Both the position numbers and the translations under genes were made by a program. This document shows, in pieces, positions 24,257 to 37,660 of a stretch of 64,000 bases of DNA (position 1 is the first letter of the stretch; the number at the start of each line of letters is the position of its first letter). The DNA lies in contig JASAMV010008024.1 in NCBI GenBank assembly GCA_030248065.1, positions 1 to 64,000 on the forward strand, in the 5' to 3' direction. The stretch comes from Rhynchonema sp. JSB1_4 (taxonomy: Eukaryota; Nematoda; Chromadorea; Monhysterida; Xyalidae). The notes under the pieces are model-generated. The model was not told the DNA's origin, did no database searches, and saw nothing but the letters and a program-made list of their open reading frames with translations.

Positions 24257-26711
24257 ATGGCATCATTTTTAACGCTACATTTGTGCGCTGCGTGTGTGCT
24301 GCTAAATTTAGCAATGGGCCGGTCGCAAATTGCCATGGACCTGCCATTTAGTCCACCACCACCAGCCCGGAAATATGAGTTTGATTATTGCAACTCGAGC
24401 AAATTGCATTTGATGATGGAAATTGAATCTGACCATTCGTCTGCCCAGTTGCCGATCACACAAGGTCAACCGGTGCACTCAATCAGTGATGCACCGTGGG
24501 TGGCAGCCATTGTGGTGTGTTTTGGGCTTGGGACCACCGAAAGCAATTTGGCTGTAGGGTGGAACGTACCTAGACTTGAAACTGCTAGTCAAGCTCAACC
24601 AAACTATAGATCACCGAATATATCGTATTTCATCTAATTAGAAGCCCCTCCTCGAAGACGCCTTTGCCTTGTTATAGCCAGGATTGGGCAAAAAACTTTT
24701 TTCAATAATTCATTCTTTATAAAATGCTCAAAACATGCTCCATAAAGTTTGAAAATGTGCGTTTTGGGAAAAATAATGGCCAAACAGAGTGGCTTTTATT
24801 AGAGGAAATATGGTATGCGTGTGTATACCGATAACCGTTTGTGTGCCTATTGTATATCTGCATATCAGTTCATATGATCATGATGTTCCTCCGCAGAATG
24901 GGTCGACGCATCTGGACCAGAAAGTGATTTGCGGCGGCGTGGTGATCCAACACGGCGTGGTGTTGACTGCAGCCTATTGTGTCGTCACGCGCAATCGACG
25001 GTCAGTTGCTCAGCCTGAATGGAAAAGAGTTACAGCCATGGATACTAATCGAAATGTGCCCAAATTACGTAGTTGTTCGTGAGGCGTTGATGTTTCACAC
25101 AAAGCAGCTTTAAGCTCAGCGATGTTTCCAGAAGAGTAGTCGACCCGAGCACCCTGCGCGTTCGTCTTGGCGATGTCCGACTCTCACAAACGGCCGTGTA
25201 CGAAGTGGTCGACATCAAAGTCAGCAATTTTGGCGGAGTGCAGAATCCACTCAAGAACGACATGGCCATACTTTTCCTTGGCCTGCAAGACGGCGAAACA
25301 TTACCAGCATCAGTGCAAGCGGCTTGTGTACACAAGAGGGTGAGAGCGTTTTAGGCATACCACTTGCAATCCCTTTTCAAATTCGCGTTTGTTGCAGATC
25401 CAGGATGCCGACCAACTGATCAATGGCGAATTCGTGAACTGTTTTGTTTTTGGATGGGCGCCAACGAGCAGCGACGGTGAACGATACGGTATTTGGTGAA
25501 GCTTCGAAGACTTTATTGAAATTCGGATGAATAAACTTTTTTAAGATGTCGTTTGAACCACCGGAGTCCACCATATTCTTTTCACCAATTCTTTCAGCTC
25601 TTCATTACACTCGAATCCCATTGTTGCAAAACGCAGATTGCAAGATGCAGTGGTGGCGATCAGCCGAGTTTTTCGATCCTGATTCGATGCTGTGTGCTGG
25701 TGCCTGGCAAGCCGGTGCTAGTTAGTTTAAAAAATGATTTTCTTGTCTGGCAGCTCATAAAATCTCATCTGGATGGCAACAACATTTTTATTTCGTAGCC
25801 AATGACCCTTCTGATGGTTCACAATCACGGTCACGATGTGTGGGCGATCGGGGTGGACCACTAATGTGCATGGACAATTATGAACAGTTAGTCTCTTCTT
25901 TTTCGAAGAGTCACGCTGCTACTGTATATGTAAAAATCGTCCGTTGTTATTTCCTTGCATTTTGCGTCTCCTTTGTTTGTTTTTAGTTATTACGTCATTG
26001 GAATAGCTTCGTGGGGCCATCGAATGTGCAAATGGCGTAAACCCGGTGTTTTCACCAAAGTGCCTGCGTACACCGAATCGATCGCTCGAGAAGTGAAGGC
26101 GAAGAACTTCAAATGGCCGATAACGCCACTGGTTGGTCGCCTGACATATTTGTCGAATTCCATGCGAAAAATATAGTATTCAGTTGCCGCTTCGTTATTT
26201 CAGGTCAACAGCGACCGATTTCTATCCGTTCCCCCACCGCCAGCCCCAATTCCGGTTCCGCCTTGCAAGGACACTCCAACATTGCGCTTCATAACAGGTT
26301 TCATTTGGCACTTTCCCATCGCCGTTGGGTCCTATTTATCGCCCTTTGTGTCGTATTAATCTCTCCTTGCATTATGCCGCATGTGTCAACATGTCATACC
26401 ATGACCTGGTACCGTTCTACGCATGGCCCAATCGAAATTTAACAATTTCAACGTTTAGAATTTTAACTGCAGATTCGGCATGCAAGCCATACCGTGTGCA
26501 ACATCTCAGTGGTTGTTACTACGATTTGCATGTTTGTGGACAGCACGGAGACTGCGTGGTCGAACGCCGGAATAACACGTGAGGCATTTCACCATACTAA
26601 TCCGAGGGCATTACTCGCAGCTTTCTATAATTTTGTAGGTTCTCTTGTGACTGTCACGCTGGATACCGTGGTGTTCTTTGCGAAGACGAAATTACTGACC
26701 AGGAAACTTGA
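24257..26711 (+). CDS. secreted trypsin-like pseudoprotease with C-terminal EGF-like domain
   Basis: Ten exons join in phase: 24257-24514, 24897-25000, 25120-25339, 25398-25488, 25598-25714, 25799-25886, 25987-26131, 26204-26297, 26473-26578 and 26639-26711. They give 431 residues. The N-terminus is a hydrophobic signal peptide (about residues 1-22). The S1 fold is evident from APWVAAIV, ICGGVVI, VLTAAYCV, VRLGDV, NDMAILFL, a CFVFGW segment, MLCAGAW, GDRGGPLMC and IASWGHRMC. The catalytic Asp is kept (near residue 168). The His of TAAHC is Tyr (codon 24975-24977) and the Ser of GDSGGP is Arg (codon 25849-25851). Proteolysis is therefore not expected, and it is best read as a serine protease homologue with a binding or regulatory role. 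A Pro-rich linker leads to a six-cysteine EGF-like domain at the C-terminus. Confidence 0.88.
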
Positions 26712-26807
26712 TTTGCTATCATTCGACTTGATTAAGTTTTTCTTGGCACGTGGTATGTAACAGTACATCATGTACATTCCGGTAGTGCTTCAGCCATTCT
26801 TGAGTTC

Positions 26808-26813
26808 AATAAA
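26808..26813 (+). promoter_or_regulatory. polyadenylation signal AATAAA
   Basis: A canonical AATAAA lies about 100 bases after the stop of the pseudoprotease gene, in the right position to end its transcript. Confidence 0.6.
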
Positions 26814-29800
26814 ATTGTTCTAGGACCAGATTATGATACATATATGTACATACACACCAGTTCAATTGCACACCTTAGGTCGGACGTGTCATTTACATTA
26901 TGGTACATGTACATACAATATGTACCTATAGCTGACAGGTTGAGGTATGTACCAGGCACAATTTTAACGGTCATCGCTGTGGGTACACCAGGACAATTTT
27001 TATAATTTAATCAAAAAACGTCGAAAAAACACACCCATGTCACATACAATATATACCTATGTACCGGTATGTATGTATCCTGCTGGTTTTGATGACCAAA
27101 CTTCATCCTTCGTGGGTACATGTAAACAAACCAGAATGAGTATTATGCAACCGAACGATGCTGTTTTTCTCCTGCATGCATGAAGGTTGATACTCTCGAC
27201 ATTATATGGTATACCCAATGCTTGGTAGGTTCTGATGGTTTTAAGTTTGATTTAACGGCATGAAAACCTTTCTGGCAGTGGTCTTGAGAGGCCACGCAGT
27301 TAAACTTTATTAACCCGTATTCCATCATAAGCGAATGGGTCAAGTCCCACATATATGCAATTATAATGTGATGATTCATCAGCCAACGCGATTGATTTAG
27401 GTATGTATGTATGCACCTAATACTTTCAATTCTCAGCATTCCACATTTCCCTGGAAGAACCACCAAGAAATAGTTCTCGTGAGAGCGGTTTTTATACTTG
27501 TTGACTTCCATGCGTTTATATGTACCCAGAAAGTACATACAGTAGTGCTGCTATGTGAACTTTTTTTAATTTAGAAATAGCAAGCCCACGTGGTACCTTG
27601 CCGCGGTGGCACTGAAAGCTTGACTACATCCGAATAAAAGAGTTCGACTTGCATACATAAAGAGTTAAACATTATGGTCGTACGTACCTAATACGACAGC
27701 CTGTACCTAATACGACAGCCTTTTATTGCGAGCGAGTACCACGGCCGTCTGAACTTGCGGACTAGCACTGCTAATATAGGCCCAAATATTAACCAGCCGC
27801 AAAAGGTGCTGCTTGTTTGTGATTTGTGCTGTGCGTATACAACGTCAAAGATCAGGCACAAGCTGTGGTTGAATTGACAACATTTCCGATGTTCACTGTA
27901 TTTGGGGCTCGTCAGTTTGAAATGTATACGTCACATCTTGCAACGTTTGTGCTATCAAATGACCATGTTTAAAACAACTGGCACACTTTTTTCTCTTGCT
28001 TATAGTTTGTGACTTTGCATCTGCGAATGTCATTGTGCCTGGTGTCGATGTCACACTTCTAAAATATATACAGTATTGTATATGATGCACCTGCAGAGGG
28101 TGTCTCTCACACACGTGCACCCGACAAGCCTGTGTTTGTGTTATCCATTACTCTGGTCGACTGACACAAGCAAAGTTTTTAGTGAAGCAGCTGCCGGAGA
28201 CAAAAACGATGTTTGTGCATCGACACATACGAATTTGAAAGTGACACGACCTGACAGCTCCAAGTGTGACTGCGCCTAACGCATCACTGAGTTTCATGTA
28301 CCGAAAACTCGATCGGATCATAAGTTTTACCGGTTCGTCGCTCGCAAGTTTGCTCAAATACATGAGTATAATACTACATACATGTATTTTAACACTGCGA
28401 CAGCAGTCCAGCCAATATGTACACGTATACATTCTGGTAATAAACCATGGATACTATGGTCAAGACTCAAGTCGAGAAGGTTATAGTCCGACAGCACGAC
28501 CTATCGACCACGTTTTACCAAACGAACAGCCAAAGCGGAACACGACTGTCTGATGCTTCAATTGAAGTGGAGAGCTACATACAAAACAGGCGTAATATTC
28601 TCGTGGCACGGGGTTGCTCATTGTTTTAACTGCTTGCGTGTTACGAATTCATTAGCGCTTCCTTGTCATCCCAAACGTGGCCGACCGACGGACACTCCAG
28701 CGACGGCAAATCGCGAATTTTGTTTCATTCAGATAATGTATGTACATAAGTCTGGTTGGGTACCATGAATTGGAATACTTTAGACGTGTATATATATACT
28801 GATGATCAGAATCGCAGCTGAGCCATGAAAAGGTCTGGGGTGCTTCGTATTTCCACCTTTACCGTCGAAAAAGCTCTTTTTTATAATTTCGCTCGACGAC
28901 TTGTTTTCACCGGCCGAGACCGGAAATTACTTTATTTCTTGCTCTTTTTGGCCCGCTCAGGAAAAGAAACATGAAAGAGTGAATGGTTTGAGCCATAACA
29001 GCGTGCAGTGAGAAATTGGCCTGCGCTTGCCATCAGCAATCATATCCATTTAATGTGTTTGGTCCCCTATTTGATGTTTGTGACACAAGACGTCATAATA
29101 ATGTTAAATTTTGCCCGATTCGGAGTGAGAAGCTCTAGTTCACCAATTTTAGCAATAAAATCAGAGGAACGGGAAAAGGCTTGCTAAATATAGAATAGTT
29201 AGTCTTCTAAAAACTTGCTTTTGTAAGATAAGAGCCAGAAACATGTTTCGCAGTTGCAGTTTGCAGTCGTCAGTACCGTACCAACCCCTCACAACCGTCA
29301 TGTTTCTGAGGTTTTGTCATTAAAATTTATCAGTTTCAGACTCAGTTACTCCCTGTGGTCTGGTACGAAGATGTCTTATGCTAAAAAACAGTGCAATTCC
29401 GCATAGAGCGTGCTAAGTGAGCTACAGTAGAATGCTCAAGGGAGGTGGCAAACTGTCTGATTCAAGCACTTCATCACAATTCATACATATGTACATATAT
29501 GCAAGAGCGACCCGCTGCGATTGTCATAAAAGCTTAGGTACAGTATACGGCAGCTTTTCCACCTCAGCTTTTCTGCATTACGGGGCACTCCATGTGTTAC
29601 AGTATGTCGAACTTATTGTCATATTCCTGTGGTGTATTGTATGCATGTATAATGTGAGCTGAGCATATGAATTGCCAACTCTGTACAGCAGCCACACCAG
29701 TATCTTACTTTGGTTCACATTTCGAACATTCGTAATTCCGAACAGAAGTCCAGATGAAATTCCGGGGCAGCATGCCACAGAACAAAACCTCCATGATAAT

Positions 29801-32800
29801 GATTTAGGTTCCATGAACAACAATGAAGAGGCTTGTTTTTTTAGCAGAGATGCATCACATAAAGTGCGTGTTTTTAGCGGATATTGTGCAGCAGAACCAC
29901 TGCAGCCAAGCCGATGCAAAACAACAGCTAATTATCACAAAAAGCATGATGACTCTCTTACTGCAGCTGATAATCAGCTGTAGTCTGCCATCAACCTAAT
30001 AAGCCCTTTATCGCGATTTATTGGGTACAGAAATTAGTTTACGTCAGAAATGGCATGGTCAAGGTGATATAGTAATTGTACGTATATATGTTGTACATAC
30101 AAAATAGGCACGTATGGCAGTTTATGTTCAGTATGTATGTACACTAACACTATTTCCTTTCGTTGGTTGCGAACCAGACGGCAGCGGAAAGCTGTCTGAT
30201 ATTGATACTACTGCCAATGGTCAGCAGCGTTGCTGTTGTTTTTATCCTTGTTCTGAGTTGTGAAGATATATACATAGTATACAGTATGCCTATCCTGCTG
30301 CATTATTGTGCCAATGCATCTGCATAGCATATTCCGTTTGCGCAGGACTCTGAGTGAACCGCAAATTTAAGTTTGGAAAATCTATGTGTGTATGTCAAAT
30401 TTTCATCGCACGTTTGATTTGCTGCACTATTATACTTTGGATTGACATGTAAAATGAAAAAATGCGTCAGATGTAACACCTCATCAGCGTCTGAATCTGA
30501 TCGAGCTGAAGCCTGAGTCACAAATTACGAACAAAGTACATCCATGTATACCTAAATGATCTGTTATCAATAAGAACAAAATTTACAAAAAATCCTTCAC
30601 TGCCTTATCTTATTAACGGATAAGCACGGATTGCTGTCATGCTGTCTGCACACGGACACATGCTGTCTTTTTGTATCTTTTCCAACCCTATTTTTAACAG
30701 CTGCGTACACGATTGTGCAAACAGGCTCTATTCTTATCCAATGCCTTTGTTGATTGCCAAAATTTACTGCCTCTGATCTCACATGGAAACGGTCCAGCCC
30801 GATATGCCCATGCGCTAACAGGCTGGTGTCAGCCACCATCACTTGATGCCTGGCCTGGCGCCTCTCAACGCGATGTTTATTTTTTGATGATCAAACCGAG
30901 ACCGTCAACCCTGACATGTTCATGGTACCCATGAAGGGACATACGTTTGGATTTGTTCACGATTGAGCTAATGAAAGCTAATCAGATCTAACAGGCCCAT
31001 TGGCCTGTTGCATGTGATGTTGGCTGACAATTAGGTACTGTGTCTATTTTTAGGTATTCTGTTATGTGGACAAATAAGAGGATAACTGTACAAATGAAAA
31101 CAGTCTTTCTCCGCAAGTCAACAAAGCTCGGCCGTGATTATCAAATGAGTGCCACAATCACGGCTGTTTTATTTTCCTCACGGTGGTGACATTCATTTTC
31201 TACTTAATCCATTTTAACAGGCACAGGTACCTGGCCAGCTTCTACACCAGCAGAAATGATCAACAACAGGCAATCCGGACCCACTAAATTAAGTGTTATT
31301 CATAAGAAAAACAGACGTGCATACAGTACCTGCAGCGACATCAGACACCATGTCATAACATGACAGCTGGCTGGAGCATGGGGCATGCCAAAGGGTATTT
31401 TATGGTCCATAACCCATTGCGTGTCGGTAACATTACTATAGTGAAATAGGCGAAATTGAATAGAACAAACAAACATTAGGACATATAGTCAGTCACTATG
31501 CCCAGTCGTTTGATTTGGCAGGTTTGATAAGGCTTGCATTTTGTTTGCCGCATGTCGCGACTTTCTTGTAAAGCCAGGCCGTGGCTGACGGGCTAGGATC
31601 ATTGGGGTTACGGTACAATTCACATTCCAATGATCAATGTGTACCGTTCCAAGCCGACCATTAGCTTAACAGCTGGCCCCCAGCAAGTCCAGCGCACGGG
31701 CTGTTTTTCGTTTGCTTAGTTGTGGTGTTTTGTCATATAAAATTGGTGTCAAAGGCAGTATATTTTACTAGTAAAAGTACATTACATATAGGTAGACTTA
31801 TTTCACGTGTTCCAAAGAACTCTATGAATGAAGTATAGTCTAGTCTGCTATGTAAATAGTAGTGTTCAGTTTCGCATATACGGACAAATAACCTTTTTTT
31901 ACACGCAGGCCTTAGCCATGTGGTTTACCGACCCCTTCGTTGGGAGCGGGTGTGTTCTGCACTGGCTAATTTGCCTAAATTTTGTTGTAGTACATTTTAG
32001 CACCAATTGTAAAAACCAGGGGCAAAAAGCAGCCGCACGCCATTTGCTAACCGTGTGGCACGTTTTGGTCTGCGATTTTATTGTCGGTCTGCAGCTCATT
32101 TGCTTACAGACAACAAAGGCGACGGCCAACTGGGTAGACACCTCCCTGTTATAAAGTGTTGGCGCACATGGCCTCAAGTGTTTACCAACTTTTTTGTTGT
32201 CTGTTTTTGCATACCGGTTGTCAGTGGAAAACATCATTTGCCAATATTAAACCAGAGAGTTTTAAATGAAATTTTCGTGGATGGATTTTTGCCAGGAAAA
32301 CCTGCACCACCAAAATATATCGGACGCCAGTGGAATTTTTGCAGGTCTCTCCAGTTTTAAGGTACTATGTGCAAAGTTGTTGTGCTCGGTTTCAGCACTG
32401 CACTTTGAAACATCGCTCTCGGTTTTTTGGTGCGAAACTGATTAATTTCGTCGCGCTTTGTCAACGGGGGCAACGTCCTAAACTGTGACCATGGGGAACC
32501 ACGCGACCGTAAGCTTCAATCAAAGGTCAATGTTTGACTTGATTAAAGTGATGCATTGCATACGCTTAACTACCCCATGGCCTACTACCGTTTTGTGATG
32601 AATCCTGCGATAACCTTTCATTCCACGTGATGTGAATGTGTTGCCCCGGTTGCGAAAGAAAGTAATTTCGGTGTGACGGCCCTGTTTTTCATCAATGCTC
32701 GTTTTAACCCAAGTCGACTACGCGTCTGCTTGTGCTCCAAATGACAACGTACCAGCCTCATGACATGTGTAACGCGTTTCGTTCGAGTCAGTGCGAACAA

Positions 32801-33202
32801 CAATAACCAAACTAAATGAATAAGTGAGCAGCGGCACTGTTGTGCGCACATGCTTCATGCCACCAAGTTCTTATGTATACATGCAATAGGTCAGCATCTT
32901 TGCCTCCTAGAGGTTCTCTGTAACCGAGAATCTATGGAAATACAGTAGATTCAATTACTTCTCCGTCGCTTCTTTCCCTTTTGATACAATAACCGGATTG
33001 CACACTAAGGAACTGTGACTTGGGTACCTTTCAAAACAGCACTGCATGATCTGACCATCATACAGGCTGTACCCCACCAGAATGCCACTTGGTGCATTGT
33101 CTTGGCCGTATCTCTGACAGCGATGCTAAAGTGAAGTGACAATCTATCACGCGCTCACCAACCAAAACACCTGTCTTGTGTTGTTTTTCTCAGTATATAA
33201 CA
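26814..33202. other. 6.4 kb intergenic, simple-repeat rich, no gene recognised
   Basis: The region is rich in ACATATGT/TATGTACA simple-sequence tracts (26830-27130, 30075-30140). It contains a perfect tandem duplication of GTACCTAATACGACAGCCT near 27682-27721. Open frames are scattered and do not chain into exons or show domains. Confidence 0.4.
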
Positions 33203-35378
33203 ATGTCGCTAATTAATCTAGCTCTGTCCACCAACATTCTAATTGTCGAAGCTAGCTTTTACAACGAAACATACTTCGACACTCCGGTGGACAACGCATC
33301 TGCTGATGTTTCAAGTCAGGAACACAATAGTACAACAACAACGACAACAAGTACAACAATGAACTCAACCGTCGACGCGCCGGAAGCTGCCGATTATTTG
33401 GTTCAACTTGTGCCGATAATTGTGCCGATTCTGTTCGGAATCATCACAGTGATCGGGTTTATTGGCAACAGTATGGTCATTGTGGTCTATGTGCTCTACA
33501 AAACAATGCGTGATACGACCAATACACTTATCGGTGAGTTGGTCGTTCAAACGTTTGACATTTGTCTGTTCAATTCAATCGATTTCATTATCCCGTATCT
33601 GTACTAATAATTGCAGTGAATCTTGCCCTGGCCGACCTCATGTTCGTCACGCTGTGCGTTCCATTCACGGCCATTCAATACAGCACTCAGGTGTGGCCGT
33701 TCACCGCGTGGTGGTGCAAAGTGGTCTCGTACTTACAACAGGTCAGTGCGTATGCAAATATACTGGTGCGATTCGTGTCAGTCTCTTGAAATTGCAATTT
33801 CCGTGCATCCCACTTTCCGGTCACCCAAGAGCGTCTACCTGCAGGTATCAGCGACGGGTAGCGTGTGGACACTGGTTTGTCTGGCCGGTGATCGATTTCT
33901 GGCCGTTGTGTATCCGTTCGTCGCGATTCGAGTGCGATGTCTGCGAACTGCGATCACAACGTGCGCGACTGTTTGGATCAGGTCAACATTGTACCTCAAT
34001 ATGTCACTACTCATAACTGGAATAGCAAATGTCCAGCAACAATCACATGTTGCAGTGTCATACTGGTCAACATGCCAACACTGTACAACTACGGACTGCA
34101 TGAGTACGTGCACGAGAACACCAGCCGCTCGATGTGCCTTCATTTGGGAAAGGTCATGGGCACCGCCAGTCCAGCACAGGTCGTTTGCCGAAAAAGTTCC
34201 CAATTCCGCCATCGTTGATTTTTCACCGAAATTTCGGTTCGCAGGTAATCATCGAGAACCTAGGATTCGCAGCGTGTGGCTATTTCTTGCCTCTCGGCAT
34301 CACCGTCGTGTTCTATATTTGGATGATCAGGTAAGCGACAATGCGGAAGTCTACACAACGCACCAAGATCATTGTTTACGTTGCAGACGTTTGTGGCACA
34401 ATCCATTCGGCAAATACGCCCAATCAGCATCATCCAGCCAAGCGACAGCCAACGGATGTCCACGTAAGAACAATGCGGTCACGAGACGAATGTCGACCGA
34501 CAACGTGCGAGCGAAGAAACGCATCACCATCATGGTACTCGCCGTCACCACCGTGTTCGCGTTGTGCTGGTTTCCGCAGGTCACTTTCCGCACACTATCC
34601 CCAAATTTACGCAAGCACTTTTATCAACGATTGCTCATCCAGATCATGCGAATGTGTCTGATCGACGCGTGGACGTACGAACGGCGCACTGGAGGCGACG
34701 ACCGTCTGTCGCAGAACACAACGCACAATCAACGGACCGACCAACGATACATGCCCAGCAGTTGGGGTATTGTTGCCCAGGTGGCTGAGTGACTGCTGCT
34801 TCGTTGCAACTTTTGTCTTTTGAACGGGTGTCGCCACCAACAACACCTTCGCCACGTTTCAGTTGTTTGCACAAGTGCTGGCCTACGCCAACTCCTGTCT
34901 GAATCCAATGCTCTACGGCGTTCTATCGGAGAACTATCGCAAGGGTTTCATCAATTTCTACTCGATGATCCGCGGCCAGAAGCCGAAACATCAGATTCGA
35001 CGTTTGACCCGGCCGATGTTGGAGGATATTGAGAAATTGGGCAAGATTGCCCTGACGGCCAGCATGAAATCGACCATGAGCGGCAACTATGAGAATATGG
35101 ACACAATCGATGAAGAGGATGAAGAGAACACGACGGTCGGGGTCACCACTCCGCCCTATCGACCGACCAGTCAAGTGGAAGAGTCGGTGGAAGCTGTGAA
35201 ATCGGACGAACTATCGCAGCCGCTGGTGGAGGAACATGAGGGATCTGAGAACAATTGTTTAGTCGTTGAACTAGAAGCGCCACACAATGGAAATGGGGAT
35301 CAAACCAATCATCAAGAAACGACAACCGAACGCGACGGTGGGTACGGACGAGTTGCTGTCGTCAAATTTGTGATATGA
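33203..35378 (+). CDS. rhodopsin-family neuropeptide GPCR, allatostatin-A/galanin type
   Basis: Seven exons join in phase: 33203-33533, 33617-33741, 33845-33981, 34056-34179, 34245-34330, 34387-34579 and 34863-35378, giving 503 residues. A glycosylatable Asn/Thr-rich extracellular N-terminus precedes TM1 (GFIGNSMVIVVYVLY). TM2 carries NLALADLMF. The first loop has WPFTAWWCK, whose Cys forms the conserved disulfide. TM3 ends in DRFLAVVYPF, with DRF in place of DRY as in arthropod allatostatin-A receptors. TM4 (ATVWISVILVNMP) and TM5 (GYFLPLGITVVFYIW) follow. TM6 has FALCWFPQ and TM7 has ANSCLNPMLY. The long cytoplasmic tail is acidic. The direct join between exons 6 and 7 leaves the third extracellular loop about 15-20 residues short, so a small exon may lie between 34580 and 34862. 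The ATG at 33203 is the first in frame. Confidence 0.85.
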
Positions 35379-36181
35379 ACATTTAATGTGTTCGCTTCAA
35401 TTTTTTGTATTTTCACTGGTTTACAGACATATGTTCATTTCTCTGTGTGTACTGAGAGAATTCGGATTTTATCGGACGTTATTCTTGTCAAGTAAATATT
35501 TGGTAATTTGTTTGAATGTCAGTTTTGCGATGGCCAGCTTTCAAATCTTTATAGTTTATAATTTCGCAAAAACGTGTTTCTGTGACCTGTACTTCTGACA
35601 ATTATGGTTGTGAATCAATGTTGTCCCACCAGTTACGTTCATGATCTCGCTATCATCAACTTTCGTTCCTCCCGCATGCGTTTTTCTGTGTTGACATAAA
35701 ACCGAGATTCAATTGCATTTATGTGACAAAAATTACCAGATTCGCAATCTTTTAGGTCGTAAACTGAGAGTTCTATCAACTCTGTAAAGGCAAGACCAAA
35801 TCTGACTCCAAGGGATTGGATTTGCCATCAAGGTTGATAAGGCCCTAACTATGTGGGCACGACATCCTGAGCACTCACACCGCTTCACTCGACTTCTCGC
35901 GTGATCACCAGCGTTCATTAAACCGACTGTCTGTTCTTTGCTCAGCACAAATGTGCTCCCATTACCAACCGCAGCCAATCAAAACCAGATAAGGTGCGCA
36001 CTTCACTACGTACGTTTAGCTTTGCATTCGAAATGACACACACAACGCAAGTCCAAGTTTCAACAGTTGGAACAATAAATTTAATAAATTGCCCACGATG
36101 GAAAAAAGGTAATCGAGTAGCACAGTTTGAGAAGTTGTTCAGAATCCATTCAAAGAATTGGGTTGCGCTAGCTAAATCACG
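35379..36181. other. intergenic, no gene recognised
   Basis: The 3' flanks of two convergent genes meet here (GPCR on plus, Mediator subunit on minus). The plus-strand frame at 35386-35598 is Phe/Leu-rich and low-complexity and is probably 3' untranslated sequence. Confidence 0.4.
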
Positions 36182-36913
36182 CTAGCTTTGATCCATAATT
36201 TCCTGCTTCACGGTTTGTTCTCTCGTCTTGATCAGTGATGGATCCACGCGTATTTGCTTGATCAGTTCGTTTTTGGCTTCGATTTGGCGCATTAGCTGCT
36301 GGATTTGATGGATCTGTAAAAAGCACTGGTGAAAATTAGTTTGGCATCAAAAGCAATATTCGTATAATCACCTAGTGCTTTCAAAAATTTCAGACAATGA
36401 TTGTAAAAGCATGATGAAGAAAGCGAGAAAGAGACAGTTGTTTGTGCCATTAGTGCATGCCTTGGGTTGGCTCTGACTTTTTTAATTTTTATTTTTACGC
36501 AGCCATTAAAATCAAAATGCGACCTGGTTAGTTTTCGTATCGTCAATGCCGGGCAATTGATCGATGGTTGAATGTATGTCATTGAGTGATGTTGACACGG
36601 ATTTGAGTCTGGCTGCCAAGTCGGATGTGGACTGTTGCTGTCCTGGGCCGCTCGATGCACCGGGCGTGCTGTCGACGCTGCAAGACAAAGACTGCAGTCG
36701 TCAAGTCACTGCCCAATTCATCTGATCAAGCCACAGGCCATGAAAGTTTCAACCGTGACCGCAACTTTCGACCACACTGAACGCTTTCTGAGAAAACCAG
36801 TGATCAGCAACATCACTCACTCACCAAGCCAACACGGCGTACACTTGCGACATCAGGTCAGCGATCGAATTCTCGACATCTTTCGCTGTCACATTTGCAT
36901 TTGGTTGCGCCAT
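36182..36913 (-). CDS. Mediator complex subunit 9-like protein
   Basis: Three exons join in phase: 36913-36825, 36677-36524 and 36313-36182, giving a 124-residue protein. The centre and C-terminus match the conserved part of Med9 as I remember it. An amphipathic helix (ARLKSVSTSLNDIHSTIDQL) is followed by a PGI turn and a second coiled helix with QIEAKNELIKQ. This corresponds to the PGI...KNELL segment of the human protein. Med9 sits in the middle module of Mediator, the nuclear coactivator that bridges transcription factors and RNA polymerase II. The N-terminal 29 residues contain a short helix and a Gly/Ser/Gln linker follows. Other small coiled-coil Mediator subunits such as Med21 are the main alternative. 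Confidence 0.6.
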
Positions 36914-37660
36914 TTACACTGCAAACCAGTACATTGTTTGTCGTTTTGGTGAATAAACCCACCAAATCAAAATATGGGACACAACTAAAGTGTCCCGATG
37001 ATAAAACATGAAAAATCAAAATATCCGAATTTCGTTTAGCAGATAAGATTTTCATCCCGCAACAACGCATTGTAATCAACAACAACAGCAACGGATTTTT
37101 CAGAAAACATACTCTGAACAATTTTTCAACAAAACAATCATGTCCGAAATTTAAGATTCGAGAACATGAAGCCAAAGTTCCGTTTTGACATATAATTTCA
37201 TGAGCCTAACAGAAAACGACAAAAAAGTAGAAATCGGATCACTAGTTAGAAAATGGCGTTCTCAGACACACAACACGGTACAGCAAAATTTACCGACTGA
37301 AGTGATAAGAACATTGAAATAACATTTGAAATAAACAGCAATAAAAAATAAACGTTTCAACCATGTTAGGTCGACCAGACACGCCAGAAGTTCACAAATA
37401 ACCCGCCCAAACACTTTGTCAGTAGGACACCTGCACTGCACACAGTGTTTCAAACAAAACAAACTAGAATTAGGAAAATCTGAAGACAACAATGTTTGTA
37501 AAAAAAATCAAACAAATAGCATAGAAATTTATAAAACGTCTATGAACTAAGCGAATGTTCAACAACAAAAAGAAAAACGTTTGATAACAAAAATGCGCAG
37601 AAAACTGTTCAGTCGGTCTGATGCTGCATAACAGTATGAAGAATGAATAATCCACCATAA
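36914..37660. other. intergenic, no gene recognised
   Basis: AT-rich sequence lies between two minus-strand genes: the 3' flank of the nucleolin-like gene and the promoter side of the Mediator subunit gene. No coding or repeat structure was seen. Confidence 0.4.

Noticed and set aside
33623..34792. 389-codon plus-strand frame within the GPCR gene
   Set aside because: It is open through introns by chance. Only 34387-34579 is in the receptor's reading frame; the receptor motifs in the other exons lie in different frames.
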